This document shows positions 37,541 to 63,477 of a stretch of DNA of 64,000 bases, piece by piece. Origin of the DNA: Doris montereyensis (taxonomy: Eukaryota; Mollusca; Gastropoda; Nudibranchia; Dorididae); NCBI GenBank assembly GCA_037039925.1, contig JAXRKP010001022.1, forward strand, positions 62,501 through 126,500, in the 5' to 3' direction. Below the pieces are notes generated by a model. The model had not been told where the DNA came from. It was given only the letters and a program-made list of their open reading frames with translations, and searched no databases. Position 1 is the first letter of the stretch, and every line of letters begins with the position of its first letter. Position numbers and translations under genes: made by a program.

Positions 37541-37805
37541 GTTAGGGCTAAAGTGTAGCAGAAGCCATGTTGATGACACCAGCCTTAAGACTAAAGTGTA
37601 ACAGAAATCATATTGATGACACCAGCCTTAGGGCTAAAGTGTAGCAGAAATCATATTGATGACACAGCCTTAGGGCTAAAATGTAGCAGAAGTCATATTG
37701 ATGATAATGATATCGGCCTTAGAGCTAAAGTGTAGCAGAAGTCATATTGATGATATCGGCCTTAGAGCTAATGTGTAGCAGAAGTCATATCATGATATCG
37801 GCGTT
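37541..37805. repeat. Minisatellite, ~43-bp unit, about 6 copies
   Basis: Units carry TTAGGGCTAAAGTGTAGCAG, then an imperfect AAGTCATATTGATGA block and a CACCAGCC or ATATCGGCC end. Later units lose a few bases or gain six. Unit divergence suggests an old array. Confidence 0.9.
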
Positions 37806-39475
37806 GAATGAGATAATAATGTCTTTCTACAATACTCACACACCTATTCATTTCATTCATTAAAATATCATTAATGATCACTGAAAAACCTTTTTATGAA
37901 AAATGTAGCATGAAGGATCCTTTGCAAAAAACATTTATTTCCTTATGTAAGTTTTAAAACATAATGATTTTTTCTTGTTTAATATGCGCATGAAACAAAT
38001 GAATAAATGAGATTATATTTTTGTAGTATCATGTTGACATGATAAAACAAAAGTTTTCCTATGACTAATAACTTATGACTAAAAATATCATTCTTTCATA
38101 TGTCCCCCGATGCTGTCTTATTACAGAGATGTTTTGTTTTTGTTTTTTAAATTTTGAAGAGTTATTCCTGCCTATTGCACATGAAGCCTGAATATCTTGT
38201 ACCAACTGGAAAAACAATGAGCTAATATTTTAACCAATGAAACTTCTTCTAATGACAACACATGAACTTTTGTGCTTTAAAAGAATTAATGCCAAAATAT
38301 CAGAGAGATAAAGCTGTACTATGTAAAACATCACTTCATCTACATTGTTGTTAAAGTGATTGGCTAATGCCATTGTTAATGCCTTCTTTCTTTTCCTTCG
38401 TTTACATCTCATGTCTTTCATTTTCATCTTGAAATCACTACATTATGGTCAACAGAGTATTCTAATTCTAAGGAAACGAACAAATAGTGAATGAGGATAT
38501 AAGAGTGGTTTATGTGTGAGGTCTTTACTTTATTAAAGCCCCGCATATTGTTTGAAATACAAAACAAAATACATATATCTATGATGGTAAAAGTGGCAAA
38601 CTTGTGTAAGAAAGTTGAAGTTTTGAGAAATTTGGAAAATATGTTTTAGGGTTTTTGTTGTGTTTATTTTTTTTTTTTTATTTTTTACTGTAAAAATTAT
38701 ATAATTGTTTTGTTCATTGATGTCATTGAATTCACTGATTAAATGATGGCCAAGAAAGTTACACATCTTCGTCTTTATTTGTAAGTAATGTAAGAAAGAA
38801 AGAAAGAAGGGTCTGTAGATAGATGTCTAGCCTACATTTATAGATTGAAAGTATTATGCTATTGTTCCATCTGCATTTTTTAAAGGGTTTTTTGGGGGTT
38901 GTTTTTTAAAATGAGTCTTTCCTCCCTATCACAAACTGTCACTATTATCTCCAAGTTTGTTAAGATCACAATTGAGTACTGAGTCGATGTCGAAAAAAAG
39001 ATAACAAATCAGTTTTACTCTCAAGGTTGAACCTGATTGAAATTTATCTATTTATTGGAAAGAGCAATATTGTACGCAAGTTTGACTCATTTAAATTCTT
39101 TGTACTCTAGCATCATAAAATTATTCTTTATTGACTCATGTATATATTCAATTATTTTGTTTTTCCGTGACATATTTGCTAATCCAAAACTAACATACTC
39201 TAAATAAATCATACTCTGTTAGATCCGGACATCTCAATATGCTATTTTAACTATTGAAAGGATTACAAATTATTTCTTCCGATAACTCCTGCATTAGTTT
39301 TTTTAGTGATCTTTCCTTAAAATTGTACTATAAAAAAAAAAAAAGCCAATATGATAAACTCAGACCTGTTGATATAATAGCATTAATAAAACATAATGAA
39401 CGAGGTATGACAGTTTCTTCTGTCTAAATTAAAGAATGTAAACATAGCTACTTTTTCAAGCTAAATGCTTGTCTA

Positions 39476-39612
39476 CAGCCTCCAGACGGGCGGTTAGCGG
39501 CACTATTGGATGGTCCTACTTCTTTCCTTGCTTTCTTTCACTTATCTTTCATCTTGCTGGTCTAAATTCACCCTGAGATCACCGTAATGGTGGACAGGTA
39601 AATTCAGTGAAA
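39476..39612 (+). repeat. Dispersed repeat family A, intergenic copy
   Basis: GACGGGCGGTTAGCGGC, GGTCCTACTTCTTTCCTTGC, CATCTTGCTGG, AAATTCACCCTGAGATCACC, GTGGACAGGTAAATTCAGTG and AAACAAAA: the best-preserved copy. Confidence 0.85.
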
Positions 39613-40199
39613 CAAAACAAAAACAAGCAAATACAACCTCCAGTTTTAGTCTTAGGAATATCATTTACAATTTGAGTAATCATCTGTCTTTTGCTTTTTT
39701 ATCTTTTTAAGATAATCATTGTATGTATTCCTAGTAATAGTTCAAATGTAAACGAATGTTTCATGATAGACAATCAAGAAAAAGAAACCCAGGAATAACA
39801 CTTGGGAATGCTGTATTGTATATTTACATGCAGAAAAGAAAAATAGATGACATGTGACATGTCTGAAAGTCATGGATGGTCAGCAATAACAAGAGCAAAT
39901 ATGACACTGACAGCACCTTTCACTCTTTATACTCAAATTTACTGGTAATGTGTATAGGTATTACATGTACATCCTTGTTATTTCATGTTATCCCAGACAT
40001 CATTGTTGATACAGATTTTGGTGATAGACATTAAAACATGACACATATTGTTTATTATAATAAGACTTCATTTTCTTTCTTTTAATGTACTTTGAAGAAG
40101 AAAAATCTGTATCCTAATTGTACATTTTTGGTCTAATTTTTTAACATTCCTGGAACTTGGTGGGGTTAGGCTTTCGGGGGAATGTTATTACCTTGTCTG

Positions 40200-40345
40200 T
40201 GGTCTTTTGTCAGACATTCAGCAGTTGAGAACATAAAGTCGTGGGTTGAATCCCACTTTCACAAGGCCCAACTTGCATCCTTGGGAAAGACACTTAAACA
40301 AATATTTCCTTGCCTATGAGTAAAAGCTATAACTGTGAGGAGATC
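40200..40345 (+). mobile_element. Degraded tRNA-derived SINE
   Basis: B-box-like GTGGGTTGAATCCCAC followed by CTTGGGAAAGACACTTAAAC and a GCCTATGAGTAAAA segment, the same order as in the intact SINE copies. The 3' part has diverged. Confidence 0.55.
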
Positions 40346-40555
40346 TTATCGAAGGTTGAATTTGAACCCCTCATTCTGACTAATGCTACAGTTCGGTAGT
40401 ATATACATAGTCGTATATACAAATGTTAGGCCCTAATAGTGATGAAGATGAGACAAATACAAGGGAATAAACAGAGAAAAAAATGGCATCAGACATGATC
40501 AAACGGGAGGCCTCCTCATTAATGGTACTATTTTAGTATCGCCACAAAGGGAAAG

Positions 40556-40665
40556 AGCACAGCTGATTTTGTTTATTTCATTGAAATTTTCCACCATATG
40601 CGATGATCTCAGGGTGATAGTAAAATGAAAAATAAAAGAAAGGAAAGCATAGCTGCTAACCTATT
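40556..40665 (-). repeat. Dispersed repeat family A, minus-strand copy
   Basis: Contains TTTCATTGAAATTTTCCACC then ATATGCGATGATCTCAGGG, the reverse complement of the family core, followed by AG-rich sequence (complement of the CTTTC tract). Confidence 0.75.
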
Positions 40666-40829
40666 CGAATGGAAAAACAGATTCTGACTGCCCGAACTGA
40701 TTCTAACTTGCACGACGGTCCGTAATATTTCAGAAAACATAGATGATTTAAACTTAAATTAAGTCCCTTTACATTAAATAACAAAAACTCCACCAATCAC
40801 TGTTTTTTCTGACGTGGTGCAATGGTCAT

Positions 40830-41010
40830 TTTGTGAACTCAGAATTGGTGTCTCCGGACATCCACCCCAATCTCTCTGAATCTCTGCTGTTAACTGAAAG
40901 TTTCTTCTTTTAGTTTTTTTAAACAGTTAACCCTCATATAAGTAAGGTAAATATGGACTTTCGGGCTCAAAAGCCAAGAAAAAACATGTAGTAGTTGGCA
41001 GCTATGGGAA
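40830..41010 (+). repeat. Dispersed repeat family B, intergenic copy 1
   Basis: AACTCAGAATTGGTGTCTCC, CCAATCTCTCTGAATCTCTG, CAGTTAACCCTCATATAAG, GGTAAATATGGACTTTCGG, then GTAGTTGGCAGCTATG. Confidence 0.75.
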
Positions 41011-44000
41011 AGACAAAGGACCTGTCAACAGCACCAGCCAGCATCCCACAAGCAGAACGAACCATGCCATGTGCTCCCCTTGTCTCTTCAGGATTTTGCA
41101 TAATTTCCAGCTCTATAGACTTTTACTTTTAGAGCTAGAAGGAACTTAATTTTTATTACTTCCTCCTGCTTGCAAGAAATTAAAAATTACGAAATAAAAC
41201 AGCATAAAGGGGAAAATTTATTAGAAAAAGAAGTACGTAATCGAACCATTTCATCAATTTAGACTCCATGCTTCGGTCTTAAAATGTTTTCACTATTCGT
41301 CTGAAAAGGGATTTCTGTTATAAGAGAAAACATTTCTTTTTTTCAACCCTTTGAGATCCATGAAGTAAAAGTGAAAAATTAAGTTGAATTAAATCAATAT
41401 TTTATAAAGATGTGATGAACGGAAAGTTCAAATTGGTTTCCTGTCTACCTTACAAGAACAGTCAATGTCTAATCTGACGCCTGATGTATTTATAAAGAAT
41501 AACTGAACCAACAGATGTCATTGTTCTGATATTGAATAAAGATAATAGTTAATGAAAGAAGACAAAAAACCCAAGAAACATGTCACTCAACTGATATTTT
41601 ATTGAAACACTGCGTACTGACTGACAAAATTTGTTTAAACATTTTAAAATCCGTTTTTCCATGAATTCAGGGGGCATTTTAGTAATGGCCAAAAATTCAA
41701 GGTAAATACATTTCTGACAAAAAGAGTGCTGTTCTGTAATGAGGATTTATATTGAGTTTCATACTTTATACTTTAACTCAAAATTCACACAAAATTTTTA
41801 ATTTATAGTACAGAATTTTCAGTCACAGCTATGAAATTCTGAAAAAAAATTCTCTTTGACAGTGTACTCTAATAGCATGAACAATATGTAAGTAACATAT
41901 TAACTGCCATTGAAATAGTTCTATTAACACCTAATTGTTTGTAAATAATTGTGATTCTAACTATACAAATAGGTGTGTCTTAACCTAAGGAATATTATAT
42001 TCATATTTTCTCAACAGTCTACGATATACTTAACAATACACTGAGTTCAAAATACCCTACAAGTAAGCACTATAAGATAAATGTTATTGTTTAATTATAT
42101 CATTCAATTTTAATTATGCCTTACATACAGTAAATTAAATCTATTAATTCTAATTATTTTCATACAATCTATTTAACATCCTTTTCACATTTAAAATATG
42201 CAACACATGCAAAGCAAACACTTTTATATCATAAACCATACACACACAAACACACATTTACAAAAAGTATTATCACATTCATGCAAAGAAATTTGCCCTA
42301 CAAATTCAGATATCCTGATAGCAGCATGAAAAGATGGAAGTGCCTCTTTTAATTTGTTTTCTATCTTATAACTTTAAAAGTATTCTGAATTTTGATTAGA
42401 AGTAGCTTTAAATCTTAAATTTATCAAACCCAAAATACATGGAAAAAGAAATAAACAAAGGCCAAATGCAAAGCAAAATAAAACATTGAAAAATGTTAAA
42501 GATTTACTTTCACTAACTGATCTTTGTTGACAATACATTGGCTTTCAGTGATATAAAAAAATTGACTTTACATACTTTTAGATTTCAAAGAAAACATCTC
42601 AGGTGAAAAGGTTGATTTCAGTTAAAATTAAAAGTAAAAGCTAGATGGTAGCGAATAGATACATAAGATGGACAGAAAAGAGAATATTAGCATAAGCCAC
42701 TACACACACAATCCCGGCTAAATGTAAACTATATGGCAACCAGTAAATGGGGCATTAGTAGTAATAGTAAGCATAAGACCAATAAAACTTTTGAGCACAA
42801 GGAATCTCATTTCACTGTAAGGAAAGTAACAGTGTTTATGAAAATTGGTGTTTGACAAACAATATTGTTATGACAATGTAAACAAATGAAAACGTAACCT
42901 TATGTAATATCTATATTATACAAAAGAGGTAATAGTTATTTCTTTTAATGAAAATTGTAATAATGAAGAGATATAGACATCTATAACATCAAAGATTAAA
43001 TAAATCAAGGTTTTTTTTGTTTATAATAAGATACACATCTTCCACTACAGAGGTCAAAAGAAAGAAAGTATAAGACTATAGCTTCACAATAAAACAATGG
43101 AGGTAAACTGGTCAAAAATGTATATACTTTTTCTAGACATGACATGAAAAAGAGAACAAGAAAAAAATTCCACTCACTCAGTTATGAACATTTTCACTTT
43201 CAAGCAGAATATACTTTCGGGTGCAGTAATCTTGTTCTTGGAAGATTCTTCACCGAAGTCGTTGATATCATTTTTTTTTATCATAAAGCACAACCGTCAA
43301 ACCTTAATTGGGAAGAGTGTCTTGACGTTACAAGTAAAAGTCAATCCAATTCCAATGTTCAATGATATGGCACAGAATTGTTGAAGATAAATATTCACAG
43401 AGCTAGCTTATGAGGATTTGAATGCACTGTGAAGAAAAAGCGAGAGTCTAGGCCTAAAACCCTCTTTTAGGCTCTAAATGTTGTTTTATTTTGTGTAGAC
43501 AGCATTTTTGACTAGCAAGTGTTCGAGTAAGCATGAAGCAAAGACTTGCATAAAATAAGGTACAATCATTCACTTTGGAAATTAGCATTATTTTATAAAT
43601 CTATCTCATAAGATTTGTGCAATAGTATATGTAGCAGCAATGATTCATGCAGCACAATTAGACAGCGTGAGGTAGACATAAAAATAATTTTCATGATTGT
43701 ATGACTTAGATAATAAATGACCCTGGAATTTCTGAGACAAATATCATTCACACAGGACCACTCTGATTCACTATCATAAATTTAATTTGAATTTCTTTCA
43801 TTTACCAGCTTTCTTGAAGATCTAAGATAAGCTAGACATTTTAAAAAAGAAAGAAATAGGATTCAACAAGGAAATGCTTCAACTTACAATAAGTTTTCAT
43901 ACTAACTACTATGCCAGTTAAATAACTAAAAGAAAACACCACACATTTATAACGATATTAATAATGATACTAAGACAAACACAATGAACAGAAAAAAGAT

Positions 44001-46494
44001 GAACTTTGACACAAAAACTAGGGCTGTTTATTTATTTTGAAATGCATATTCTTTAACTACAACAAATGTCATATAATCATCCCTATACAAATGCATATAA
44101 TACTCGATACAAATCTTTAAAAAAATGACAATGAAGGAAAGAAACTCCAAACTCAACCAAAAACTTTTACCGCAACACATACACACATGTACAGAGCAAA
44201 AAGTTCATAGCGATCCCAGGAGGAACAGTCAATGTTAAAAGCTACAGCTTAAAACGCTTAATAAAGAGGAATATATACTACAATTGACTAATGCAACATG
44301 AGCCTATTCTATATGGTCACAAATGTACAAATATCTTGTAGAGTTTGCAGACCAATAACATATATAAAAAACTAGGTAACACCTATCAAGAAGCATACAC
44401 ACATTTTAAAAAAAGGAGGAAAAACAGAAAAAAGATGAGGAAAAATATGTGAGGACAGTATGGTTACTCATTTCTCCCGTCTTATCACAAATTGGTACGA
44501 GAACAAGAACTTCACGAATATCTTGCTTTAACAATAACATTAAAATATTATGGGAGCATTACGAAAAAAATAAAAACCAAAACAATCCATTCAGATCCTC
44601 TTTATTAAACAATATATCATGTAATATCCTCATTTTAAAAAACAAGTCTTTTGCAACTTTAATAAAAATGAAAATTGAAAAAAGAATCCACAAAGAAAAG
44701 AACTTTGATTTTCTAAGAAAATACCCAAAACACAACACATTCAAACTGGTGTAATATTAACCCACTTCAAATGCTTGATCAGCCATGTTTATTTATCAGT
44801 CTTTTTTTTTTTATTATCCCAAATTCATAAAAGGACAAAGAAATTTCTCTACAACCAGCCTTAAGATCTGATTAAAAATAATCTAAGCACTTTATTGAAA
44901 AAAAAATGTAAGGAATAGAACAAACAAACAAAAAAAAAAAGAAGAAAAAAAAAGGGGTAGAGCAATCTTTTCAAAATATACTCATCTATAACACAGTACA
45001 GTACTTAATGCCAGATTTCAGCATGCTTTTGGGAGGAGCCGAAAAGCGTACAGAAATCCAGTGTCGATGGGAGGTAACCCATGTAACTAGGCCCCACCCA
45101 TGTTGTGTGGACGGGTAGATCTAGTAATAATTATCTGATTACTATATGTACTGTAATTATTAACATTGTTAGATGCACGCATAGCTCCTACTGTCTCCCA
45201 CCTTCTCCACCGATCGCAAAGGTTACACAATGCTGCATGACCACTGTCGACGATGCCGTGGGCACCCTGCCCCCAATCCCTATCACGATCACGGTATGCG
45301 TCGCAGACTGGATGTCAAAGGTGTCTGCAGTTAAGTTTGCACTCATTGACACACGTGTTTTGAATAATTGTTTAAAGAGGGACTTTTCACACCAACGTAT
45401 TGTCACAAAACAACGTGCCGTAATGTGTACAGTAATACAGACTTATTATATACATGGGAAAATTCTGTCAATCGACTTCAGGGTGCTGTACTGCAAAGCG
45501 TGCAGAAATCCGGTGACTTCTGTACCTCGGATTTCCTTTTCAGTGACAATGGAATGATAAAAGGAGAGAAAAGAAAAGGATAGGCTGTTGAGTTGAGAGG
45601 CGTCGCAGAGAGAACTTTTTGGTTTAATTTACAACTATTATACATATTATATGTACACGCCTATAAAGCACATGACTAAAACATTTATAGCAGGCATTTG
45701 CATAGCGAATAAAACAGAATGTGAACATGTTTAAACGTTTTAAAATTCTGTTCAAAGGCAATGAAAATGTGAGATAAACAAGCAAGTGAATAAAGAGACG
45801 AAACTAAACCATCAAGATAATAGAGAACAGAAGCAAAACATACTACAAATTAGTTGCCATGTCTAAGAATATAAAAGAGACAGGAAATCAACCACATGCT
45901 TCATTCGAAAATAACTGCTCCTATGACACTTGATGATTTTGGGAATCCTTGTAAGGAAAATGGATGGAAATCACAAAAAGTTAAACAAAAGGGATTAAAT
46001 AACTGATAAAACAATTGAGTCTAAAAACACCAGGCAAAATCAAAAGAGAAAAATGGCACTTTAATTCTTATCACATGCTCTACCAGTACCACAATCTGAA
46101 AAGGCTGCCATAGCATTGTTTAAGCAACCCTTTTTCATACTTACCAACGCCAGAACCATAACAGGGGCAAAAAATAAAATAAATAAAATGCTGTAGTTAC
46201 ATTCGGACAAAAGAATATTTTTTACACAAGTTAGAATTGATCACATCATTTAAATGGTAGTCTTCACTCTGAAATAAAAACTGCCCGTTTGGTAAAGTTT
46301 AAAGAAAAAAGTTTATAAAATATTATAGATACGAAATTTGAAGATCATAAAACTTATTTTCATGACTGGGGATTGAAGTTATAATCTGAGATAATCCTGA
46401 ATACCATTTCTGGCTAATTGGCAAGTATGCATACATCTTTCATGAAGCAAGTAGCAATGGAGAAGTAAAGGTAAATCTTGAATGCTGGGCATGG

Positions 46495-46630
46495 CTGGCA
46501 TAAAGTTAAGCTAGTCTCATAGGAATATACTATGCCAACCCCACAGGCTGTGATCTTAGGGTGAATGATAAGGAGATGGCAAGATGCAAACCCATGCATA
46601 AAAAAAGAAAAGAATGAAAACAAGAAGAAG
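46495..46630 (-). repeat. Dispersed repeat family A, diverged minus-strand copy
   Basis: CCCACAGGCTGTGATCTTAG and GGTGAATGATAAGGAGATGG then CAAGATGCAAACC match the reverse complement of the family core with more substitutions than other copies. Confidence 0.6.
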
Positions 46631-48269
46631 CAGAATACACTGTCAAAATTTGCTAGTAACCTACGATGTGTGGATTAATGTTTGATCCATCTTCAGGACA
46701 CATAAGGAAGAAGGAAGGATCTGCACATGAAGCTGGCTTTCTATGATTAACTGGTAACTGTGGTTGCATTGAAATGATTATGTCCCTGACAATATGTAAC
46801 CATGACAACCAGATGGCTTCCTAATTAGCAAAGTAAGAATACATTAAACTAGATTCTTTCAAAACCAATTGAAGATTTTTTCAAATTTGAAGATGGGAAT
46901 ATTATGAAATTTGAAATGGGCTGTACGATAAAATCAAACATGCCTTGTTCATATAATTTTTTGTAAGGTTCATAATACACTGTTACTTTTTACAATTATC
47001 TTTTATAAAATTATGAGAAAAACATATGGCAACATTTAAAATACATATTTAACACAAGAATTTCAAAAAGGGTGGGGAAAAAGATTGTGGTTATTTGAAA
47101 TTGGCCTAAGATAGTAATAAACAACACAATAAAGTAGTTAATTAGTTACGAAACAAACAGAATGAGAAAAAACATATTCCATAACACTATGTTTAAGACC
47201 ATGAAAAGCTTACAATTCAGCACACCATTTTCATTTCCCCCCCTCCCCTCTTTTTTTTTGGGTGGTAAATCTAGTTCCTTCTAGTACCAATAATACATCC
47301 TTATTTTTTTTTATTAATCAAGTAGAATACAAAAAGGATTAAACAGATAGTTGATATGGTAATTCATTATGTTCAGATAAGATCAAAAGTAAATATTGAC
47401 GGCTATTATTGGTACAAAATGTTCTGAAAAACGGTGAAAGACCATAATAAATTCCCACTGAGTGATTGTCATCAATGCGAGAAACAAGAATTATGCCCAT
47501 GAAGTTTGGTCGAGGTGGAAATTTAATACATTTCATCCTTATTTGTCTGGTGATAATATCACACACACTGGTAAATATTACATTCACTGGTGACATACAA
47601 GAATGACATCAAACTCCCTACAAGAGCTATTGTAACTAGTTAAAAGTGAAATTTATTGTTTTATATATCTAAGATTCCTATCTATTACAGAGACAAGAGT
47701 TAAAACTGGACTCAAACAAGAGGTGTAGAGTAATGTTTTGAGACAGAACACTGGGATTGAGTATGGATCACAAATCTCAGAGTAGATATGAAAACACAGA
47801 ATATAATATTTCCTCTATCTAACGAATTACTCTAGCCATGTGGAGTTGTTTACTATTTACAAACTAAAAAAAAATATGATTGGCTTGTGCCATCATACTA
47901 TGGCCATCGACCTACTCCTGTCTGTTTTTGTTATTTTGATTTTGGTCATGTGCAAAGCGATTCTTTCATCTTTGTCTTTCATTGTATTTCATATCTACGA
48001 TAAGTGAGTTTCATCAAAGTACACTTTAGTTGTATCATTTGTTTAAAGAACATTTTTGTCACTGTGACAAGGATAAGACTTTTCAAAATATTCTTCATCA
48101 TCTTCTAGAAAATTCCCATCTGAAGTAATAGCTAAAAGATATCCCTGCTTCCTTTAGTCTTACTCTAAAACGATGTTACCAACCTTTTCAAATAGTAAAA
48201 CAGACTCCACAATATTCCAGAAACAATGGTCACTTGGCTTGAATTAACTTAAGGTAAATGACAAAAAGT

Positions 48270-48510
48270 TTGCCGATTGTTGGCCTTTCTGGTGAAGTGT
48301 GATAGTAGTTTTTAAAAACTCAGAATGACGACTTCGACTTTAACACCAATTTCTCTGAGACTCTGCCATTAACTTAAGGTTTCTTTAAAATACAGTCAGC
48401 CCTCATATACATACTTTTCAAGGTAAATACAGACTTATGGACTCAAGCCAAAGAAACATACTAAACATTTTGTTTACCTACTGGTTGGCAGCTATACTCA
48501 GACAATAGAT
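48270..48510 (+). repeat. Dispersed repeat family B, intergenic copy 2
   Basis: GGCCTTTCTGGTGAAGTGTG, AACTCAGAATGACGACTTCG, CCAATTTCTCTGAGACTCTG, CAGTCAGCCCTCATATACAT, GGTAAATACAGACTTATGG, then GGTTGGCAGCTATAC. Confidence 0.75.
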
Positions 48511-49499
48511 TGGTAAACATCTGGTGTATGGGCATTTCAAATTGGAACAATGATAAATGTTCTCCCAGTTAGCCTTCTAAAGAAGATGGACTGTATGGCT
48601 TGGAAGCCCTAGCCGTTCATCCCCAATCCTTGCTCTTTTTATCAATCTTGTTTAATAGACATGTTATGACGAATGAATAAAGGGAATTTGGTGTTATCTT
48701 ATTTCTCTCCGAAAATAATCACAAGCAAAAAATGTTCTTAAAATCCTTTCTTTTCTTTCCTATTTGTTGTTGAAAAATTTGAGATTTCAAAAAATGATTT
48801 GCAATGCTTAAATTCTAAATAGTGACATATGTCATTTGACAAGAGATTCAAAAGGCCTATAAAAAAAAGTGTTCAACAACCTTAAATGTGAAGCGTCTTT
48901 TGAAAACATCTGATATAAAATCAAGCAATAACATATTTGTAACCATGATGTTGAATCCTTTATAGGCCTTATTAGGCACAGCTTTAGTTTACAATTCAAA
49001 CTTTAAAATGTTCCATTCACAAAAAAGTAAACCACCATTCAATCAAAGAGCCTACAACAGTTCTGTTAAATGCTGTCTTCATAATAATATAAAGTACTCA
49101 TAAATGCTTTGTCTTAACATTTAACAATGACCTAAAAGAAAATAAATAGATACAAAAATCAAAACACTGAAAGATAACAAATACAAGACAAAACTTCACT
49201 CCTATCACTTTCAAAATCTTTGGTGAAGCCTGATAAATATTTGCTACAAAAACCCCCAACAAAAACACTAACAACCACACACTAAATTCTAACAGAATAA
49301 GTCCAGTAAAGTCAAGTTTACCCAAATGGAGAAAAAAGGACATTTATGACAAATAGGATCATCCATTAGATAACAACTCCATAATTACTCTGGAAGTGTT
49401 AAAGAGGATTTGTAAATATCACCATTTTCCAATGCAAGCACCCACAGGTTATTTTTTTTCAAGGAAGGACAAATCATAACGTACGCACTAATCTCATCT

Positions 49500-49620
49500 A
49501 TTTGTTTGTTTCATTGCAATCTACCATGTCCACCATATGCAGTGATCTCAGGGTGAATTAAGAGGAAACAACTAGATGAAAACATGTGTAAGAGTGAAAA
49601 GAAGCAGTCGTGCCCTTCAA
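49500..49620 (-). repeat. Dispersed repeat family A, minus-strand copy
   Basis: GTTTCATTGCAATCTACC, ATGTCCACCATATGCAGTG, ATCTCAGGGTGAATTAAGAG: close reverse complement of the copy at 39476. Confidence 0.8.
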
Positions 49621-51756
49621 CCACCCACTACGCACAATCAAACTAAAAAATGTATTAATCCTATGGAATAACATGCTGGATATAAAGAAATCAATCATGA
49701 GAGAGGCAGAGACGGGGTGGGTGGATTGAACATATGAACATACAAACACACAACCATGCACACACACACGAAATGTAATCAATGTTGATTTCACCGGTAT
49801 CAAGTTAGTTTGGGTGTAAAGTAAAATGGAAATGTCACAAAGCCATGAGTGTTATAGAGAAGTGAAAATGTACAAAAAAGCTTCTCAAAAAGATGAATAA
49901 AACAGAAGACAGGAAATCACAGTGATTATAATATTATACTGGTAGAGACACAAACTCTTTCTTCCCTTTTGATCATTATAGTACTTTGGACTGTTTGGGA
50001 ATCAAAGTACTCTACAGTCCTTCTAATGCAGCAGCACATCGATTTTCAAAATGATATCATTCCAGACATCACTCAGTATCATGGCCACACCAAGTTATCC
50101 TGCACGGAGAGCCACTTGAAATATAACTGATTATTTCCTGTGAACATTACTACAGGAAAATAATGATTCTTATATCTTGCAGTTCCTCAAACAAGGTATA
50201 CACATGAAAGATAATTTGGATATGATTTCACTGGGCCACTATTCTCTATCACATGTGTAAATAGAAGATCATCTATTACATGTATAAAAAAAGATCCTCT
50301 ATCACATTTATAAATAGAAGATCATCTATCACATGCATAATTAGACAAACCCCTATCCTTCAAGCATAGGCATTATTCAACGTCATAGTTACTAATTTGA
50401 TGAATCAAGAGTTTCATAACATATGTATAACAACAATAGTTTACACAAGCATCTTCTAATTCTATAAAGGTCTGGAAAGTAAGAGTGCAAACAAGGTTGG
50501 GTTTTTTGTACGTTGTTTTGTTCTTGCTGTAAATATGATGAAGGTAATGCAAAATGTTTAAAAAATACATTTTTAGCATTCTCTGTAATCACTTCAAACT
50601 GGGCTGTTTTTTTTTTAAACAAATCAACCAACCTTAAATAACACTAGATTACTTCTGATCCTTTTCCTTAGAAAATTAATTCACAAATCTTAATTAGTAA
50701 AATTCTAGACACTGCATTGACAATAACGTTTCTGTCAATCAAGTTCATAGTAACAGAAAACAAGACTTTAAATAAATTCATTAGATCATATGCACCTGGA
50801 GAGCTAATCTATAACTGCAATAGAAACTTTCTCTTTCGGGTGATACTTTGAAAAGACAGTAATTTAAATTATCTTTACCTATATATAATAAATATATTTA
50901 TATATTGAACTGCATCACATGTTCATGGTGTTTTATTTTGAAAATTTAATATCCTGTTTAACACCTTTTCAGATGGGGAAATTCCTTTGAGAACAGAGAG
51001 AGTTACATCTTTTTATTTTATAATGAACACTTTCTCTCTTCATCAGATCCCATTCTAACCTCTGGCGTATGGGTTGAAATGCCCGAAATAATCTTTCTCG
51101 AGACTACCCCGTTCTGACATTTTCTGTTTCCTTCAGTGAAGATTAAATCTTTTGCTTTAGTGCCTCTTTTATATCTTTTTCCCACTTTCTCTAAGGTCTG
51201 TTTTACCTTGGGTTTTAGCATTGTAAACTGATTAAGCTATTCTTTTATCATTCATTCTGTTTACACAGAACATCATAGCTTCAAAAATGTCTGAATTTCT
51301 TTAACTACAAAATTGTAACTCATCCAGTCGACACTAAAAGAATATGTGAGAGTGAATATAATTTTCTACTCACTACTCCCCACCCGTACCTGAGAGAATG
51401 ATAAAATCAACGCAATTACTTTAATATCATGATATGAATGACAATATTTAAACTTTGCTTTGCTCAAGACGTGGCAAGCATACATGATCATATTTTCTAT
51501 ACAAACTTCACATTCTCTCTGAGTCTCTGTTTCTCTGTCTATCTCGCTTCTCAGCTACACACATACAGACTGGATAAAATCACCTTCCCGTTGGTAGTCA
51601 GAGCGGCTATTTACAAAGGAAAGAAATACCAAATAAACAAGAATGTCCCAACCACAGAAGCTCTACTGCTGCTCGTGCTCTCTCTCTTGTGAATGATTGT
51701 CTTCTTTTTTCTTTCTCTAATTTTTTCTTTCACGGTCGGCCACCTCAAGATTCGCC

Positions 51757-63477
<11,721 letters not shown>

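Larger units (their letters stand above)
36271..51756. other. Region between the P5CS and LETM1 stop codons
   Basis: 15.5 kb with no supported coding gene. Apart from the repeats listed separately it is AT-rich sequence with many homopolymer runs and only short random ORFs. Part of it is probably 3' UTR. On the LETM1 side, minus-strand AATAAA signals lie at 51012-51017 and, much farther away, at 41598-41603, the latter followed by a T/GT-rich stretch. I cannot decide which is used. Confidence 0.55.

Noticed and set aside
37541..37805. CRISPR-like array
   Set aside because: Units are adjacent without distinct spacers, diverge gradually and lie in animal nuclear DNA; it is a minisatellite.
44449..44754. 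101-residue + strand ORF in the intergenic region
   Set aside because: Asn/Lys/Ile-rich composition typical of AT-rich non-coding DNA, no splice context and no recognisable domain.
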